Source: Poronia punctata
Taxonomy: Eukaryota; Ascomycota; Sordariomycetes; Xylariales; Xylariaceae
NCBI GenBank assembly: GCA_022579005.1
Contig: MU401462.1
Coordinates: 1 to 64,000, forward strand
DNA length: 64,000 nt
Reading direction: 5' to 3'
The notes beneath the pieces are model-generated. The model was not told the origin of the DNA and did no database searches. It saw only the letters and a program-made list of their open reading frames with translations. This document shows, in pieces, positions 29,327 to 43,000 of the stretch; the first letter of the stretch is position 1; every line of letters begins with the position of its first letter. The translations under genes were made by a program, and so were the position numbers.

Positions 29327-30797
29327 ATGGCGGACGAGAAGAGCCGAGTCTCTGGCGACAGCCCACGAGAGACTAAGGGTCCTCTGTTGCCTACGTCAAC
29401 CGCTGATGGCGCCGTCGCCGAGAAGGCCCAAAAGCCCAAAGCCGTCTTTCATCCGGCCTTTTATGTCATGTAAGTCTAAGCCTGATATTATTTTTGCGCC
29501 GGAGCGATATATCGATTGGAGTGCTGATGGACTATGCCGCTGCAGTATCTGGATCAGTCTCTCGTCTTCCGTTATCCTCTTCAACAAATGGATCCTCGAC
29601 AGCCTCGATTTCCGTAAGCGATTGTCGTTGATAGATATGCAACATTTGAATATTCCCTGACCGTCGCTTAGGCTATCCTGTTGTTTTGACCACCTATCAC
29701 TTGTCGTTCGCGACTGTTGCTACCCAATTGATGGCGCGTTATACCAATCTTCTCGATGGTCGCAAGTCGGTTAAGATGACGGGTCGCGTCTACTTGCGCG
29801 CGATCGTCCCCATTGGCGTCTTCTTCAGTCTAAGTTTGATTTGCGGAAACTTGACCTACCTCTACCTCAGCGTCGCCTTCATTCAAATGATCAAGGTATG
29901 TGCAGACTGACAACGAGAAAATGTAATGATGGTAGGTATTGATAAGTATCTTCCAATAGGCCACTACGCCTGTTGCCGTCCTCCTATCAAGCTGGGTAAT
30001 GGGTATCGCTCCGGTAAACCTGCGACAGCTTGCGAATGTCTCGGCCATTGTTGTCGGCGTTGTCATCGCCTCCTTTGGTGAGATTAGGTTCGTATGGATC
30101 GGCTTCCTATATCAGCTTGGTGGTGTCCTATTTGAGGCTATCCGCCTCAACCTGGTCCAGGCGCTCCTCAGTTCGGCCGAGTACAAGATGGACCCGCTGG
30201 TGTCGCTCTACTACTTCGCCCCTATCTGCGCTGCCATGAATGGCGTAGTCGCCCTGATCTGGGAGGTACCCCGGGTTTCGCTCAGTGAAGTCTACAATGT
30301 TGGTCTGCTGACCTTCTTCCTGAATGGTCTTTGCGCATTCCTTCTGAATGTTTCGGTTGTTTTCCTTGTAAGTGATATAGAAATTCATTCCTTCCGCCTG
30401 CGTGCCGTGCTAAATGAAAGTGTAGATTGGCAAGACAAATGCCGTCGTCATGACGCTCTGCGGTGTCCTCAAGGACGTCCTCCTTGTTCTTGCGTCAATG
30501 GCTATCTGGGCGACTCCCGTCTCCGGTCTCCAGGCTTTCGGCTATAGCATCGCCTTGAGCGGCATGGTCTATTACAAGCTTGGCGGCGAGGCGCTAAAGA
30601 CTTATGGTAGCGAAGCTAGCCGGCAATGGGCCGAGTTTGGATCTACCCGCCCAGCCCTTCGCAAGATTGTCGTCTTTGGTGCGGTCATACTGTTCATCTT
30701 CATATTGTTCGGTGGCCTAGCGCCAACTTACGCACCCGACTACGACCCCTCCCAGTACCTTAGTGGTGCTGCGCAGAAGTTGGGCGTGTCTACCTAA
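29327..30797 (+). CDS. Triose-phosphate/nucleotide-sugar transporter family (SLC35-type) membrane protein
   Basis: Five exons (29327-29469, 29546-29613, 29672-29895, 29960-30367, 30426-30797) give 1215 nt and 404 residues. Donors are GTAAGT, GTAAGC, GTATGT and GTAAGT, and acceptors end in CAG or TAG. The protein has a short polar cytosolic N-terminus and about ten hydrophobic segments. Family signatures include SSSVILFNKWIL, FRYPVVLTTYHLSF, AFIQMIKATTPVAVLLSSW and TNAVVMTLCGVLKDVLLV. The IKATTPVAV and LCGVLKDV stretches are typical of the TPT/DUF250 group, which exchanges phosphorylated sugars or nucleotide sugars across Golgi or other membranes. The substrate cannot be told from sequence. 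The C-terminus (ending QKLGVST) is polar and lacks an obvious KKXX retrieval signal. It is transcribed convergently with the eL27 gene. Family assignment is solid, substrate unknown. Confidence 0.92.
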
Positions 30798-32095
30798 AAG
30801 AGGAAAAACGAGGGTTATACGCCATCAATATCCAATAAAATGCTCTGCTTGCTGTTATTGGTTGAAATACCGACTCCGCTCACTAATCCAACGAGCGACG
30901 AGGGCACGACGATTTTTTGCATGAGGAATTGGGAAAGAGGAGAAGGAACACTTATTCCATGTTGTTCTTGTTTGACGCCCGGTTAGGGGATTTGGTGATT
31001 TACCTTTTTTTGCTTTTCCTCTTTAGCAAACGACAGCAGAGCAGAGCGAAGGACCAACTCTGAAAGACATGGCCGCAACCGTGTGCAAATTATAGAATGG
31101 GCGAAAATGGCGTCTAGCAACATGGGGGGGTTTGGTTGTTCTGGCACGTACCTATTTTACAAGTGCTTGTGTAAATTCGAACGAAATGAAATCAACCTGT
31201 AAGTTAATAATTCAAAATCTGATTTGACAAAAATGAAATTCATGACGACGGGACCTGTCCCTTAATTGTTCTTTTTCTCATTTTCCGGAAATCCACGCCC
31301 CGTATAAAACCCCATCAAGGCCGCTCTTCAAGGTTGTGCAGAAAGCGATTATATAGTTTGGAGTATCCTAGTTTACCCCGGTTTTCATATTTAGGGTAGA
31401 TATATATTAAAAACCACTGGTTGGTAGATACGATACTTGACCTTGGTTGACATGAAGAGAAGCAAGATTGTCGTAACGTAGATTTTATACGACAATATCC
31501 TATTCCGTCCGAGCGATTCCGTCTATGTTACGGGCAGCCTAGGAGCGTCTGTCTAGCTGGCGCAGCCCGCCAAGCCCGAGTATGAAAGTATTATTAAACA
31601 ATACGTTTCAAGGCGTTCATAAGCAGCAAATCGAACTGGAAAGAATGGATGTAGACATGGATTTTAGCTTCAAGATGTTGACAGAGCGAGTAGACAACAC
31701 CAGACTTAGCAAGGCAAAAGTGTCAGTGAGAAATTACTGGCTGTAAGGTGTTTGTTTCCTATTCTTCCCCACTAAGTCCAGTACCTACATATTAAATAGT
31801 AGGTAGGTAGACACTTTCCCTTTCGCCTGGACGGAACGTTCATTGTTGCGTACCAGGCAAGGCAGGTATTTCGGCAGGAGGGCATAAGGCAGAGACTTTT
31901 TGGTATGGTTTTTTTAGTGTTCGTCTCTTTTGTTTTTTGTGTTCGTATCGTGTCCCTAAATGCAATTGCCATTTGTGATGCATGCGAATGTACATCCCAT
32001 ACCAAACCAGACCCTTCTCCCATTCCTTGCTTTCCCCCTTTCACCGAAAAGAACCGAACGCACGGAAGTCATATGACGCAGAGTTGGCGTGTTAT
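30798..32095. other. Intergenic between convergent genes
   Basis: The transporter ends at 30797 and eL27 at 32096, both pointing inward, so this 1.3 kb should hold two 3' UTRs and polyadenylation regions. An AATAAA-like ATCCAATAAAATG stretch lies about 30830. No gene or structured RNA was recognised. Confidence 0.4.
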
Positions 32096-32915
32096 TTAAA
32101 AGCCTAGAAGGGGGGGTACTGTCAGCGGTTGTGTCTCTTAAAAGCCGTGTGAATGTATGGCAGAACATTGCGCAAGAACGCAAGAGACGGTGGGGGGATC
32201 AGAGCAAATGTAGTTGATATACGACATGTGTCCCAGTAAAAGAAAAGAGAAAACGTACGGAGAGGAGTGAAGAACCATCTGTTCTTGCCGCTGACGTAAC
32301 GCTCCTCGAGGACCTTCTTGACGTTCTTCTTGGCATCCTCGCGTTGGCTGACCTCCTTGAAGGTGTCGGATGTGAGGGCACCCTTGAGACCCTCCAGCTC
32401 TAGTGTGTATCTTGTGGGCATCAGGTGGTTGTAGTTGACGGCCTTGACGAAGGGCTTGATCTTGGATCGCTTCTCTTGACGGGCCTTGGACATGCGCCGT
32501 GTGACCTTGGAGGGGTATCTCTCAATGCCGGCGACCAGGGCGTGGCCGAAGGGGTGTGCCTTGTTACCGCTGTCGACGGGCTGGATAATGACGACCTAAA
32601 TCCGGGGAAATTTCTATGTTAGAAGTTGTATTTTCTCGATCGTTTTTATTATGTATGCCCATATTCGATAGGAAAGATCCGGTGTCGCCCTTAAATCGGT
32701 ATTCCCACCCTTCGCAGCCTCATGCATCGTCGTTCATAGTGTTAAGAATGAATCTGAACTTCTGCCAGGGATTTTCCAACTCGGCCCTAATCCCATCTTC
32801 TCCCTAATTCGCAGGGCTGATAACAGCGTGTATGAAGGTTATAAAAACGTACCTTCTTGCCGGCATAGCGGCCGCGGGTAATTATGGCAACTCGGCCGAC
32901 CTTGAGGAACTTCAT
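32096..32915 (-). CDS. rpl27: 60S ribosomal protein eL27
   Basis: Three exons (32915-32853, 32595-32259, 32103-32096) give 408 nt and 135 residues, the normal size of fungal eL27. The protein starts [20 protein letters not shown], includes [21 protein letters not shown] and [15 protein letters not shown], and ends [12 protein letters not shown], as this large-subunit protein does in other eukaryotes. The last exon is only 8 nt (GCTTTTAA) and completes the codon for Arg, then Phe and the stop. Without that splice the frame would run on into nonsense. Introns are 257 and 155 bp, longer than most here, a common pattern in fungal ribosomal-protein genes. I searched both for C/D-box snoRNA signatures by eye and found none. 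It shares a 458-bp divergent region with NCE101. Confidence 0.96.
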
Positions 32916-33373
32916 TTTCGGTTCGCTGTGGTGATGTTGTGGTTAGTCTGGTCGTCGTCCGGGAGAGTCGAGAAGGATGGGCAAGCTTCAGTCAGATGCG
33001 AAAATGGTGGTGGGTGCAATTGGCCGAGATTTTGCCTTTGCTGTGTGTGGGGGGGCCGCAGAATTTCTGGTGTGCGGTCGAATTACCGAGTGTGTCATCT
33101 TATCTAAACTCTATTTAATAGATAACATCTTTATCCTGACTGGATAAAAGGCTAACCCTCAGTCGGTCAATAAATCACTGTAAAGGGGCATTAGACAGAG
33201 CTTCAAGCCACTTTGAGCCCGGCCCGCACGTAGCTCAACTTCTCAAGTTGTTACCTACGGCTCACTGGATTTTCACGTCGCGCAAGAAGCTTAACCAAAA
33301 GCACACTAATCGTCGATAGGAACGTTGAGACTTTTCGAATTTTACCTATCTGCAAATCAACTCAATAATCACC
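32916..33373. promoter_or_regulatory. Shared divergent promoter of eL27 and NCE101
   Basis: The two start codons (32915 on minus, 33374 on plus) are 458 bp apart with nothing between, so both promoters are here. A telobox-like AACCCT at 33154-33159 is a motif known from fungal ribosomal-protein promoters. Pyrimidine-rich and TATTTAATAG stretches are also present. Which gene each element serves is inference. Confidence 0.45.
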
Positions 33374-33606
33374 ATGGCTCCTCCAACCTATATCATATCC
33401 AAAGTGGCGGACCCCATTTTTGCTTTGGTGATCGGTCTCGGAGCCGCAACTCTTCGGATCAATCGTGAGGAAAAGGAGAAGGGAAAGACCACTCAGGAGA
33501 CTATTGCATCCTTCAAAAGGTATGTAACGTAGTTATTATAGGTAAATTAGGTGTTATCGATACTAACATATTCTGTAGGCGCGTGAGTAATCACTTGATG
33601 GATTAA
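33374..33606 (+). CDS. NCE101: NCE101-like small membrane protein (non-classical export protein 1 family)
   Basis: A 57-residue protein from two exons: 33374-33519 and 33579-33606. The intron is 59 bp (GTATGT to GTAG) with a perfect TACTAAC branch site at 33561. The N-terminus APPTYIISKVADPIFALVIG and the following INREEKEKGKTTQETIASFK match the fungal NCE101 family: one hydrophobic segment (about residues 5-26), then a charged tail with FKRRV near the end. The family was named for a role in leaderless secretion in yeast; the mechanism is not settled. The start ATG has a good context (ACCATGG). The gene is too short for length-based gene finding, but the start, splice signals and motif agree. 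Confidence 0.88.
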
Positions 33607-33791
33607 AAAGCGAGTAAATATCAATTGCGACCGAACGACGATGACCTGCGCCGCATTTCGAATAGCTTCAACTACGACGACCACGGCCTAGATGATACCG
33701 CTTGTCTACGTGCCAATTTATCCCGACCTTCACTTTCACCAGGAATCCAACGCCTTTCAAATGCAACCGCAAGAGCTGTTGATCAACCAAT

Positions 33792-34616
33792 TTATTGCGC
33801 AAATGCTGGCCCGTACTCCTTCTTCATGGCTTCCCGGACAATCTGCCCGCACAACTTGGCCGTAGGATTGGTACTGACAGCCAACCCCTTGGCGATCTCG
33901 TTTCCGTATCGTCCGCCTAACGCGAAATCTCGAGATGCCGCGCTTTCAAAGTCAAGTTTAGTCCACTTTTCCTCTGGGCGTCCATTGAGGGAGATGGTCA
34001 TATCAGAACCGATTGCCTTGCTCGTCATATAGTAAATCGCCGCTCTCTGGGTATACGCCAGTGACAAGGTCCTGGCTGTGACTGGTGAAATGGAAGAAGA
34101 TAGGGTTTTGGGCGTTAGGAGTGAAATGGCCTCGTCGAGGTCAGATAGGGCCATGGCCGCAGCTTCGGAGACTTCTTTCTCGTCGGCTTCCTGGACAAGG
34201 GCGGCTTTAGAACCGGGCCGTCCCGGTAGGATCATGGTGTCCCCGTATAGCCTCCTTAATGCTTGGGCTCTGTTGTTCCGGGCACTAGCATATTTGGGAG
34301 CTTCCGAGATGAGCTGTCCAAAGTCATTGACGCATTGGCGGTAGTCATTAATCGGATTCGTCGACGTCGACGGCCTGAGCCCGGCCAGTCCCATTTCTAA
34401 CTGCTGGATAGCTGCCACGATGTCCCGCTCTTTCTGCGCAACGCGTTCATACAAGGAAGCATCTGTGACATTGGGATCTTTGGGTAGGCTTTCTTCGATT
34501 ATGACGGCTGCCATCGGGTTGGCTTCCGGGTCTTTGATCTTTTCCAGAACGTGGAAATCACGGCGACTGAGAGAGACTTGAGCCATGTTGGAATTTGCCA
34601 TGTTGGAATTTGCCAT
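33792..34616 (-). CDS. TPR protein similar to TTC36
   Basis: An uninterrupted frame. From the first in-frame ATG (34616) it gives 274 residues; from the third (34586), 264. The core reads SEAPKYASARNNRAQALRRL, then LSDLDEAISLL and YTQRAAIYYM, and ends DFALGGRYGNEIAKGLAVST with NPTAKLCGQIVREAMKKEYG. The NNRAQALR and NPxAxLCxQxxxE features are those of the TTC36 family, small tetratricopeptide proteins thought to act as adaptors. A 15-bp unit containing an ATG is repeated in tandem at the start, giving three alternative start codons. The frame extends 5' without an ATG, so translation should begin in the repeat unless an upstream exon exists. The 3' end nearly abuts NCE101 (186 bp). Molecular role in fungi is unknown to me. 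Confidence 0.82.
   Translation of the reverse strand: MANSNMANSNMAQVSLSRRDFHVLEKIKDPEANPMAAVIIEESLPKDPNVTDASLYERVAQKERDIVAAIQQLEMGLAGLRPSTSTNPINDYRQCVNDFGQLISEAPKYASARNNRAQALRRLYGDTMILPGRPGSKAALVQEADEKEVSEAAAMALSDLDEAISLLTPKTLSSSISPVTARTLSLAYTQRAAIYYMTSKAIGSDMTISLNGRPEEKWTKLDFESAASRDFALGGRYGNEIAKGLAVSTNPTAKLCGQIVREAMKKEYGPAFAQ

Positions 34617-34630
<14 letters not shown>
34584..34630 (-). repeat. 15-bp tandem repeat duplicating the start codon of the TTC36-like gene
   Basis: On the coding strand, ATGGCAAATTCCAAC occurs twice and is preceded by a third partial copy and followed by ATGGCT. ATG codons sit at 34616, 34601 and 34586, all in frame, each adding the residues MANSN. Confidence 0.85.
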
Positions 34631-36962
<2,332 letters not shown>

Positions 36963-37905
36963 AAAAATCATAAAGAGACAAATACTTAACCTACTACCTG
37001 GGTTACGAGTAGACGAAGGTAGATTGGGATAGCGGTGCTGAGGGTTTGTTCGACATGGAGAGGTTCAAGTATGCGCGGGTTATGTGATTGATTGGTTCCT
37101 TCCCGTTACGGGGGGCTGCAACAGTGGGGAAGAACTTTACGTTTACCCAACCTAAAACCGTGGACGAAAGCGAAAGGTGCTGGGAGCCAGGAGTAGCTGG
37201 ACAAAACAAGGGAAAGCGGGCGCCAAAGATTGTATTGTAATGTAATGATCCACGAGAAACGAATTCAAATAAGAGAAAGAAAAATTGAGCCCAACTTTTA
37301 ACGTCATACAAAATTGAATAATTATAGATACCTTAAACGTTGGTGAGTACCTTAGGTATTTGTATAGGTACTTGTATGTCACAACGATTCCAAATTTTTA
37401 CGTCGGAACATACATAAGAACAGCAGCGATTTATTAAAGGAAAGATATCGTAAGATATCGTCCCCTTTAAATTACCTAGTCAAACATAGGATGCTGGTAG
37501 TATTACAAGAAAAGTTCAGTCGCATGGGCATCAGCCCGACCGTGGAAAGGCAATATACGGGGGTTTTGTGCTGCTGTGTAGCACTGCAATGTATTATACC
37601 CCGGGTTGTCGTCTTTCTGATTGTGATGTATGTCCTTTTTGTCCCACTGGAAAGTTACCTTGAAGGCGATTCCCGCTTGCTCCAAACGCCAGTAGTAAAT
37701 GACTCGCCGTCCAATCCCTAATTCTTTCCTTTTTGTCGTCTATTTCCCATGGAATAAAACTGTAGTCAATGCTAGCGGTGCTGTTATGAAATTAGGCATT
37801 AGGCGATATCAGCCAAACGGTTTTCTTCCCCCGGGCCGACTCGTAGCCCTCGTTTGCCTAACCTTGGCGTCTTAAGAGGATCCTAAAAGATCCATGAATC
37901 TTTCG
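36963..37905. other. Intergenic between convergent HPPD and SSL1
   Basis: HPPD ends at 36962 and SSL1 at 37906, facing each other. The stretch carries a TACGAGTA motif at 37004 and short meaningless open frames. It should contain both 3' UTRs. No other feature was seen. Confidence 0.4.
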
Positions 37906-39374
37906 TCAGGAATCGATTTCCATTGCCGTGTCTTGCGCATTATTTGCCGGCACCGCCCCCCTGGTATCGCTTTGGCATCCTGGGCAGTTATGTAGAACCT
38001 CATGCGCGAACAGATCACAGTCGATGCAAAAGTGGTTGCCACAAACCTCGCAAGCGTAACGGCCTGATTCGCTCAGGCCTTTGACAGGAGCTCGGTCTGG
38101 TTTATCTTGCCCCTTGGGGCCACCTGCACCTTTCCCTGGTACTTCTGGAAACGGGGTTAAGCACGAATAGCATGATCCCGACTTCTTGGCTTCGGACCAG
38201 GGAACCTCCCTCCAATTCCGTAGTGGGAAAAGGTGGTGATATGACCTCGCTAAATGTGTAGACAAAATCAGCGTAAGCCCACAGCCAGGGCACTCGGCTG
38301 GTAGTCGACACACGCGGGCACTGCACCGCGTGCATGCGTAGCCTTCGCGCGTCGGCCGATGGTGGCATGCACAATAGTTCATGGTCTCGGGTGCTGCAAG
38401 TGTACGTGATGGGAAACCCATCATCAAAAGACTTGCGTTGCTTTGCTCTTTCGTCCGCGTAGCCGGCGGTGTTGTTATCTCCAGGAGTAGATCTCGGAAG
38501 TGATGCTCATCTAAAGCGACGTTGTAGCCTGAAGTATCGCCTCCGTTGGTCTTGGAGGATAATTCTTCGCATATGGCTACCTGTGCCGCTAGCCCTACGA
38601 TTGACACCCGTATCCGGTCCTGGATAAGTGACTTGAGCGTGTCGTGTATGTCGCCCGGGTCGCTGGACATGAGTGCGCCGTATACTATCAGGACCTCGCG
38701 GGTGCCATGAGAAGGCGTGTGGCTGTAGATGGCACAGTATCGTTAGCGTCGAAATGTCACATGCTCATAACCAGGAAATCCGGACGGTCCAGAGAGCTTT
38801 TCACGTACAACAAGGCACCGCGACACATCTCTAGCGCATTTTGCAAACTTGGAACACCCTGTGGTTCTTGCTTAACCCAGCCCTCAAGCTTTTCGAGGTG
38901 GTCAGAAGGGTTGCCGCTCATGTCACTGATCCGCACCGCGATGCCGTCGCGCATACCAAGGATGGCGAGCTGCGAGATCGGATTCTGCTCAAAATACTCG
39001 CGAACAAAATCAGCGGCGTATGCCATGCTGAGTCGGTGGCGCGTCGGTAAAAAGTCCTTCTCCATCATCGCAAATGACATGTCCAAGACTAGTACCAGAT
39101 GCCGAATAATACCCCTCTGTAACGGTGTGGTGTCCTTGAGCAACCGCGCTCGCTTCTGCGCTTCAGCTAGGCCTTCAATCGTGCCTGCGAGTGTCCCGTC
39201 CGCACCCTCCACCACGGCGTCCCATGACCGCTGCAAGTCTTCCCATGCTGCCTTGCCGCCTTTCCTGCCACCTTTCCTAGGTTTATCGCGGGCCTGGGAC
39301 CTTGTACCTGAGGAGGCTCCGAATTCATCTTCGGAGCCATCGTCTCCCTGGTACTCCCCGTCCGAGTCGGCCAT
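37906..39374 (-). CDS. SSL1: TFIIH core subunit Ssl1 (p44)
   Basis: Two exons (39374-38809 and 38722-37906) give 1383 nt and 460 residues, about the length of yeast Ssl1. Ssl1/p44 regulates the XPD/Rad3 helicase within TFIIH in transcription initiation and nucleotide excision repair. After an acidic and basic N-terminus, the VWA-like domain reads GIIRHLVLVLDMSFAMMEKD and runs to VSIVGLAAQVAICEEL. The C-terminal half has Cys pairs for zinc: CACHHRPTREGYACTRC with CPGCGLTLILSTHLARSYHH, then a RING-like finger CYSCLTPF, CEVCGNHFC and HNCPGCQ. The 86-bp intron (GTACGT, CTAAC branch, CAG) joins GALF to HTPSHGTREV, which matches the family. The gene lies next to the transposon relic but looks undamaged. 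Confidence 0.95.
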
Positions 39375-40042
39375 TACTGTTTCTTACTGTTTCTTACTCG
39401 GAATATAAGGGTTCGATCCGTCGCTGGGACAGGGAGCTTCTCTTTTTGCAATTGACAAAGATATATCGGCTGAGTATACGGGCTTCGAAGAGGATAGTTG
39501 CATCCGCTGGCTGCGAAAAGCAGGGCCGGTTAGAACACGGCAATGATGTGGCTGGAATTGTAAGCGGGCAGGTTAACACAGAAATGACAGTAGTGTCCAA
39601 GAAGCGCCCTTGGGGCCGATATACGTCATACCGTCAAGCAGAAAAGAGCGGAAATCTTAGAAAATCCGAATATGGTATCAACAGGTGGAAGTGGACAGAG
39701 ATGTCAAGAAGTCATCGGCAAAAGCTTCAAGGTCAAAGAAAGGGCAAGGCTATCCACCCGTTCTAAGTAGAACTTAAGTTATTTGCAGCCTTGTGTTTAG
39801 ATATGTACAGGAAACCGCCTTATCCAATAACAGGCTTTTGATCACCCTAGTGGTACATATACAACCTGATACATGTAGTCTTACTTATACAGTGCGTATA
39901 TATCTAGCTGTATGCATACTTACCAAGTGCCTGGATTTCTAGTACGATAGAGACACGCCTCACTTTACAAAACAAGGTAACGCCTTTGTACTTGAGTAGT
40001 CTCCAGCCTTTGTACCGACAATCCACATGTACCTACTACTTA
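39375..40042. promoter_or_regulatory. SSL1 5' flank up to the transposon border
   Basis: SSL1 reads leftward from 39374, so its promoter lies here. A plus-strand frame at 39302-39766 largely overlaps SSL1 coding DNA and is a shadow. The stretch ends at the TTA in front of the transposon terminus. Confidence 0.4.
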
Positions 40043-43000
40043 GGGCCTGTTCGGCTGCAAAAAAAATCCCAGCCCTACAGTGACTTAGATACTTAATATC
40101 TAATTTGCCTAACTAAATATAGCTAAAGCGCAACACTAGTAAATTAAGGTATTTAAAAGTATTGGACTTTGTACGCTTGCTATTTATAGCTAGTATTTAT
40201 TATACCTTATAAGGCTTTAACTTTTAAAAGATTTTTATTTTTTAACTTTTATAAGTAAATCTTTATATTTTTAATAGCTATTATATTATATAAAAGTATT
40301 TTATAAGCTATTTTATTGTAAATATAGTTACTTTATATAATAGCTTTAAATTTTCTAGCAAAAATACTTAAAATGCTATTTTTAGTGCTATTAAAGATAT
40401 TATTAAAAATATTAGTAAAATTAGTAGCGCTAGCAATAGTAACAAGAGCTTAAGGCTTTTAATTGCTATATTTAGCACTAAAACAACTACTTATTAGTTA
40501 AAATATATAGTAAGTTATTATTATTATACTTATAATTATAGCTATTTATACTTAGCGCTTTAAAGTAAAGCTTTAAAACCTAGTTAATATAACGCTTTAT
40601 TTACTATATACTTATATTTGCAATAAAACTATATTTAAGTAAATAGCTATACTTTTATAGCCTAATAAAAAGTTTTATTATTAAACTTATAAAGCTATTA
40701 TTATGTTTATATTATTACTTTACTAAGCTAAACATAAAAATATTTTAAACTTTTAATAGCTTAATGTTAGCAATAAATAAGGCTATAAAGTTATTTAAAA
40801 CTTTATAAAAAAAAAATTTAGCAACTATAGCTTATATGCTTTTATATATAGCTTTACTAACTTAATACTTAATATAAAATATGTAAACAAATATATTTAA
40901 TTTAATATATATTATAAGCTTTTAAAAGCTAAATATTTAAGCACTAGGTTTAATATAAACTTTAAAAGCAGATTTACTATACCTAAAGCCTTTTAAAAGC
41001 GTTATTTAGCTATAAAAAGCAATAAAAATAATAGTTAGCTATATAGCAAAAGCATATTGTTATAAGCATAATATAAAAAAGTTTATTTAAATAATATAGC
41101 TACTAGCAAATTAGCTATAATTGTATATATAGCTTACTAAGCTATAATAATTACTTATATACTTATTATTTAAGAAATTAATTATAAAGCTAAAAGCCTT
41201 TTGCTAGCAATGCCTTTACTGCTATATATGCTAAATTTGCAAGCTTAAATATTGTTTATTACAACGCTAATATTAAATAAATTAAAAAGCACTAAGCGCT
41301 ATAAAAAAAACATATTATTATTATTTAAAAAAAACTAGAAAATAATAAGCTAGCTTAAAACCTTTATATTTTTACTATTTAGTATAGTAGGCCTTTAATT
41401 AAAAAAATATTAAGCTTTTAAAGCTATTATAAAAATAAAGTTAAGTAAGCATATTATTATAAGCGTTAACGCTGCTTAGAAAAATTTTGTTTTAGTAGCA
41501 AAAGTACTTTATTTATATTATAATAAAAATATAAAAAAGCTGCGCTAGTAGTATTATAAGTTAAAAAAGTATAAATTATATAGTAGTTATAATTTTTATA
41601 AAAAAACTGCTAAGTTTAATATTTTAGCGTATTTAAAACTTTTTTAATTAATATGTTTATATTTATTTTATATATAAAAATGTTAACTTTAAAAATGCTT
41701 TATATATAAAAAATTTACTATTTTCTAAAAGCTACTATATATTTTATATTTATAACTATTTTTATACCTTTTATAGCCTTTTATTAGTATATTAGCAATA
41801 ATCTAGCTATATATTCTTTATTATTTAGTTTTTAATTTAGTTTATTTTTTTTTAAAGTATTATTTTTAGGCCTTTTAAATATATTGCTATTTATAGCTTT
41901 TTATACCTTAAATAAGTTAAATTTAAGCGTTAAAGTTAGCTAGCAAAGCTATTTATTATTATTTAATACTATATTAAACGCTATATATTTATTATTATTT
42001 TATTTAGCTAATAAAAGCTTATAATATATTAAAGCAATAAAGTTATAAAGTATAATAGTAGTATATGCAATATTAACTTGCTTTTTAAAAGTATATTTAA
42101 GTGCTAATATGTAAATAACTTTAAACCGCTTTTTTAAAACACTAAAAACTTTTTTAATGCTAATTTATAAAAAAGAATACTAGAAATTAAAAAGCTTTTT
42201 TTTTAAATTAGGCCGTTTCTTTATAGTACCTTATTTTTTAAAATAGTAACGTATACCTAAATATAAGCACAAATAACCTTTTTTTTTAGCTAAAGCTAGC
42301 ATTTGCTAAATAGTATTTTTTTTTAAGTGCTATAAGGCCTTTTTTTAATTTTGCAAATTTTATTACCTTTATATTATATATTAACTTTTTTAACTTACTT
42401 AAAGCATATGCAAATATATAATTTAAATTTATTATTGCTAGCACGTTTATTACTATATAACCTTTTTAATATTAATATACTTTTTATTAGCTAGCAAGTA
42501 TATATATATATAGTAAAGTGCTATTAATAAAGCTTATATAGTTTTTAAAGTATAAGTATATTTTTAAATTTTTTATAATTTTTTTAGCAACGTTGTTAAT
42601 ATTTATAAGCTAAACAAAGTAGTTAAAAAGCAATAGCATTACTATTAATATATTATTAAACGCTTTATAAATAATTAAAGTTAAGTGCTTTTAAATAAAG
42701 CCTGCTAACTATTAAATATTGTTTTGCTTATAAATTTATAAAAAAATTATTAAATATTAATAAATGCTAATATATTTTATAAGCTAAAAAAGCATGTTTT
42801 TTATTATTTAAGCCGTTAATACTTTAAATATAAGCTTATTTAAGCGCAAAGCTAACTAAAATATACTATAATAAGTGTAACGATTAGTGAGGCCTGATAG
42901 CCATGTATTGACGCTATATAGAAGATTCTAGGTTAAGGAGAGAAAAGAGAGACCAGCTGCGCTGGGATCTATCCTCCTGCTACTTATACATGGATACCTA

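Noticed and set aside
32104..32852. Possible snoRNA in the eL27 introns
   Set aside because: No C box (RTGATGA) with a matching D box (CTGA) was found in either intron.
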